This document shows positions 63,173 through 64,000 of a DNA stretch of 64,000 nucleotides, piece after piece; the first letter of the stretch is position 1, and each line of letters starts with the position of its first letter. Source of the DNA: Bacteroidetes bacterium GWF2_38_335 (GTDB taxonomy: Bacteria > Bacteroidota > Bacteroidia > Bacteroidales > GWF2-38-335); the NCBI GenBank assembly GCA_001769535.1, contig MEOH01000023.1:16672-80671 (forward strand). Reading direction: 5' to 3'. The notes below the pieces were generated by a model. That model saw nothing but the letters and a program-made list of their open reading frames with translations. It did no database searches and had not been told where the DNA came from. The translations under genes were made by a program, and so were the position numbers.

Positions 63173-63847
63173 TTATCTTTTCTTCATTTCACAAAAAACT
63201 GAAGAATTATCAACTTCAAAAATTTTGACTTCCACATTGAAGCTCGCTGCCAATTCAATGAAGTCATTTTTAGTAAATGTAACTGCTTTAAAGCCGTCTT
63301 TACAAACTATTATCCCTTCTTTAGTTAAATTATTGTCAATTTCACCTATCAAACCCTCATCAGCTTGTACCTTAAACCATTTCAATCTTTCATTCCAAAA
63401 AAGCTCTGAGTAACTTGATACTAAAACTATACCATTTTTTCTCGTAACCCGTAACGCTTCTGAAATCAGTTGAACGGGATCAATTTTAAATGCTGAAATT
63501 CCATTTTGAATACATATTGTAACATCAAAAAAATTATTCGGAAATTTTAAGTCAGACGCATCCATTACAAAATAATCAACAGGCCTGCTGCAATTATTTT
63601 GTTCTTTTGCCAACCTGATGTTTTCTTCTGAAATATCTATTCCAACAACCTGTTTGGCCTTTTCTATTAATCTTGTTGATACCCGGCCATATCCACAGCC
63701 CAAATCCAATACAATATCATTTTCTCCAATTCTTTTGAGTACAAAACCCGTTTCTTCTTCAAGAAATTGTTTTACACGATCTGGTGCTACCTCATAGCAA
63801 CGCATCAGCTTGTTAGAGTTTAGTTTCTCAGAATAATAATTTTCCAT
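63173..63847 (-). CDS. Class I SAM-dependent methyltransferase
   Basis: I take the start at 63847 (MENYYSEKLNSNKLMRCYEV); a frame up to 63901 would add 18 residues. 224 residues. Motif I is DIVLDLGCGYGRVSTRLI, followed by VVGIDISEENIRLAKE (acidic end of beta-2), the post-II strand FFDVTICIQNGIS and RVTRKNGIVLVSSY. The substrate is unknown. Like the neighbouring MazG, DUF1697 and VOC genes it is a typical accessory-type gene. Confidence 0.88.
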   Translation of the reverse strand: MENYYSEKLNSNKLMRCYEVAPDRVKQFLEEETGFVLKRIGENDIVLDLGCGYGRVSTRLIEKAKQVVGIDISEENIRLAKEQNNCSRPVDYFVMDASDLKFPNNFFDVTICIQNGISAFKIDPVQLISEALRVTRKNGIVLVSSYSELFWNERLKWFKVQADEGLIGEIDNNLTKEGIIVCKDGFKAVTFTKNDFIELAASFNVEVKIFEVDNSSVFCEMKKR

Positions 63848-63916
63848 TATAAAATCTTTCTTTTGAGTTGTCCAGAGACCAAATTTTACCTTTACGCTCA
63901 AATTCCCTGAATATTC

Positions 63917-64000
63917 TTATTTTAGTCCCAATTTTCTATTTTCTTTTAATAACCCTATTGATTCTTTTAATCTGTTTACAATTGTTTCTTCTCTTTTGGC
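63917..64000 (-). CDS. C-terminal end of a YdeI-like protein (gene continues beyond the window)
   Basis: On the minus strand the last 27 codons before a TAA at 63917-63919 read AKREETIVNRLKESIGLL followed by KENRKLGLK. This helix-rich Lys/Arg end resembles the C-terminus of YdeI/OmpD-associated (DUF1905-type) proteins. The frame is open at the window edge. The family call rests on a short tail and is tentative. Confidence 0.4.
   Translation of the reverse strand, partial: AKREETIVNRLKESIGLLKENRKLGLK

Noticed and set aside
63006-63413. 135-residue plus-strand frame
   Set aside because: It runs through the palindromic element and antisense to the methyltransferase, which has clear motifs.

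Overview
The window is a chromosomal piece of a member of the Bacteroidota, most likely an anaerobic or microaerobic Bacteroidales/Marinilabiliales-type organism. The basis is the many secreted proteins with C-terminal type IX secretion (T9SS) sorting domains (IYPNP / IFPNPTNG motifs followed by GTYxxKIxS ... KKVVVxK), promoters of the Bacteroidota form TTTG-N20-TAnnTTTG, few Shine-Dalgarno sequences, a split transketolase, an anaerobic-type sulfatase maturase and moderate AT richness. No rRNA, phage or insertion sequence was found.

Layout. 1-3.2 kb: end of a coiled-coil/TPR protein, secG, groES, groEL. 3.2-12.2 kb (minus strand): large T9SS surface proteins (beta-propeller, FG-GAP, lamin-tail) and a TIGR03032-type protein. 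12.3-19.6 kb: aspartate-semialdehyde dehydrogenase, two T9SS proteins, an MBOAT/SGNH O-acylation pair and a CREST-type membrane hydrolase. 19.6-25.4 kb (minus): split transketolase, SPOR protein, tandem universal stress protein, LEA-2 lipoprotein, lptB, a REP-like repeat region, kdsB. 25.5-31.7 kb (minus): an anaerobic sulfatase maturase overlapping a sulfatase, a small secreted protein, a second sulfatase and a fused MsrB-MsrA lipoprotein. 31.8-35.8 kb: sucA-sucB. 36-44.4 kb: a secreted-nuclease locus (exonuclease/endonuclease/phosphatase family protein, TonB-dependent receptor, DUF5689 lipoprotein, anchor-J protein, endonuclease I), then tRNA-Ala(GGC). 45-50.5 kb: a repeat-rich beta-helix protein and small envelope proteins. 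50.7-52.5 kb: an ATPase plus PD-(D/E)XK-like nuclease pair. 52.8-56.8 kb: an esterase and a divergent LytS/LytTR two-component system. 57-64 kb: small accessory genes, a very large hybrid histidine kinase, MazG-like and methyltransferase genes, and palindromic elements.

The most notable new observations are these. (1) Three minus-strand genes next to the LytS/LytTR pair share an upstream element, ACC(A/G)TT(T/G)GGAACATTTT, at an identical distance from a TTTGC -7-like box. It fits a LytTR half-site and suggests a small local regulon. (2) A translationally coupled two-gene ATPase/nuclease module resembles defence systems but matches none that I can name. (3) A duplicated inverted-repeat element lies upstream of both groES and groEL. 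(4) A roughly 90-bp palindromic repeat occurs twice in opposite orientation, flanked by degenerate GACTTTACGG-type tracts. (5) An imperfect long palindrome, vaguely attC-like, lies among cassette-like small genes at 63.0 kb.

All functional calls come from reading the sequence and from recalled family knowledge; no database search was run.
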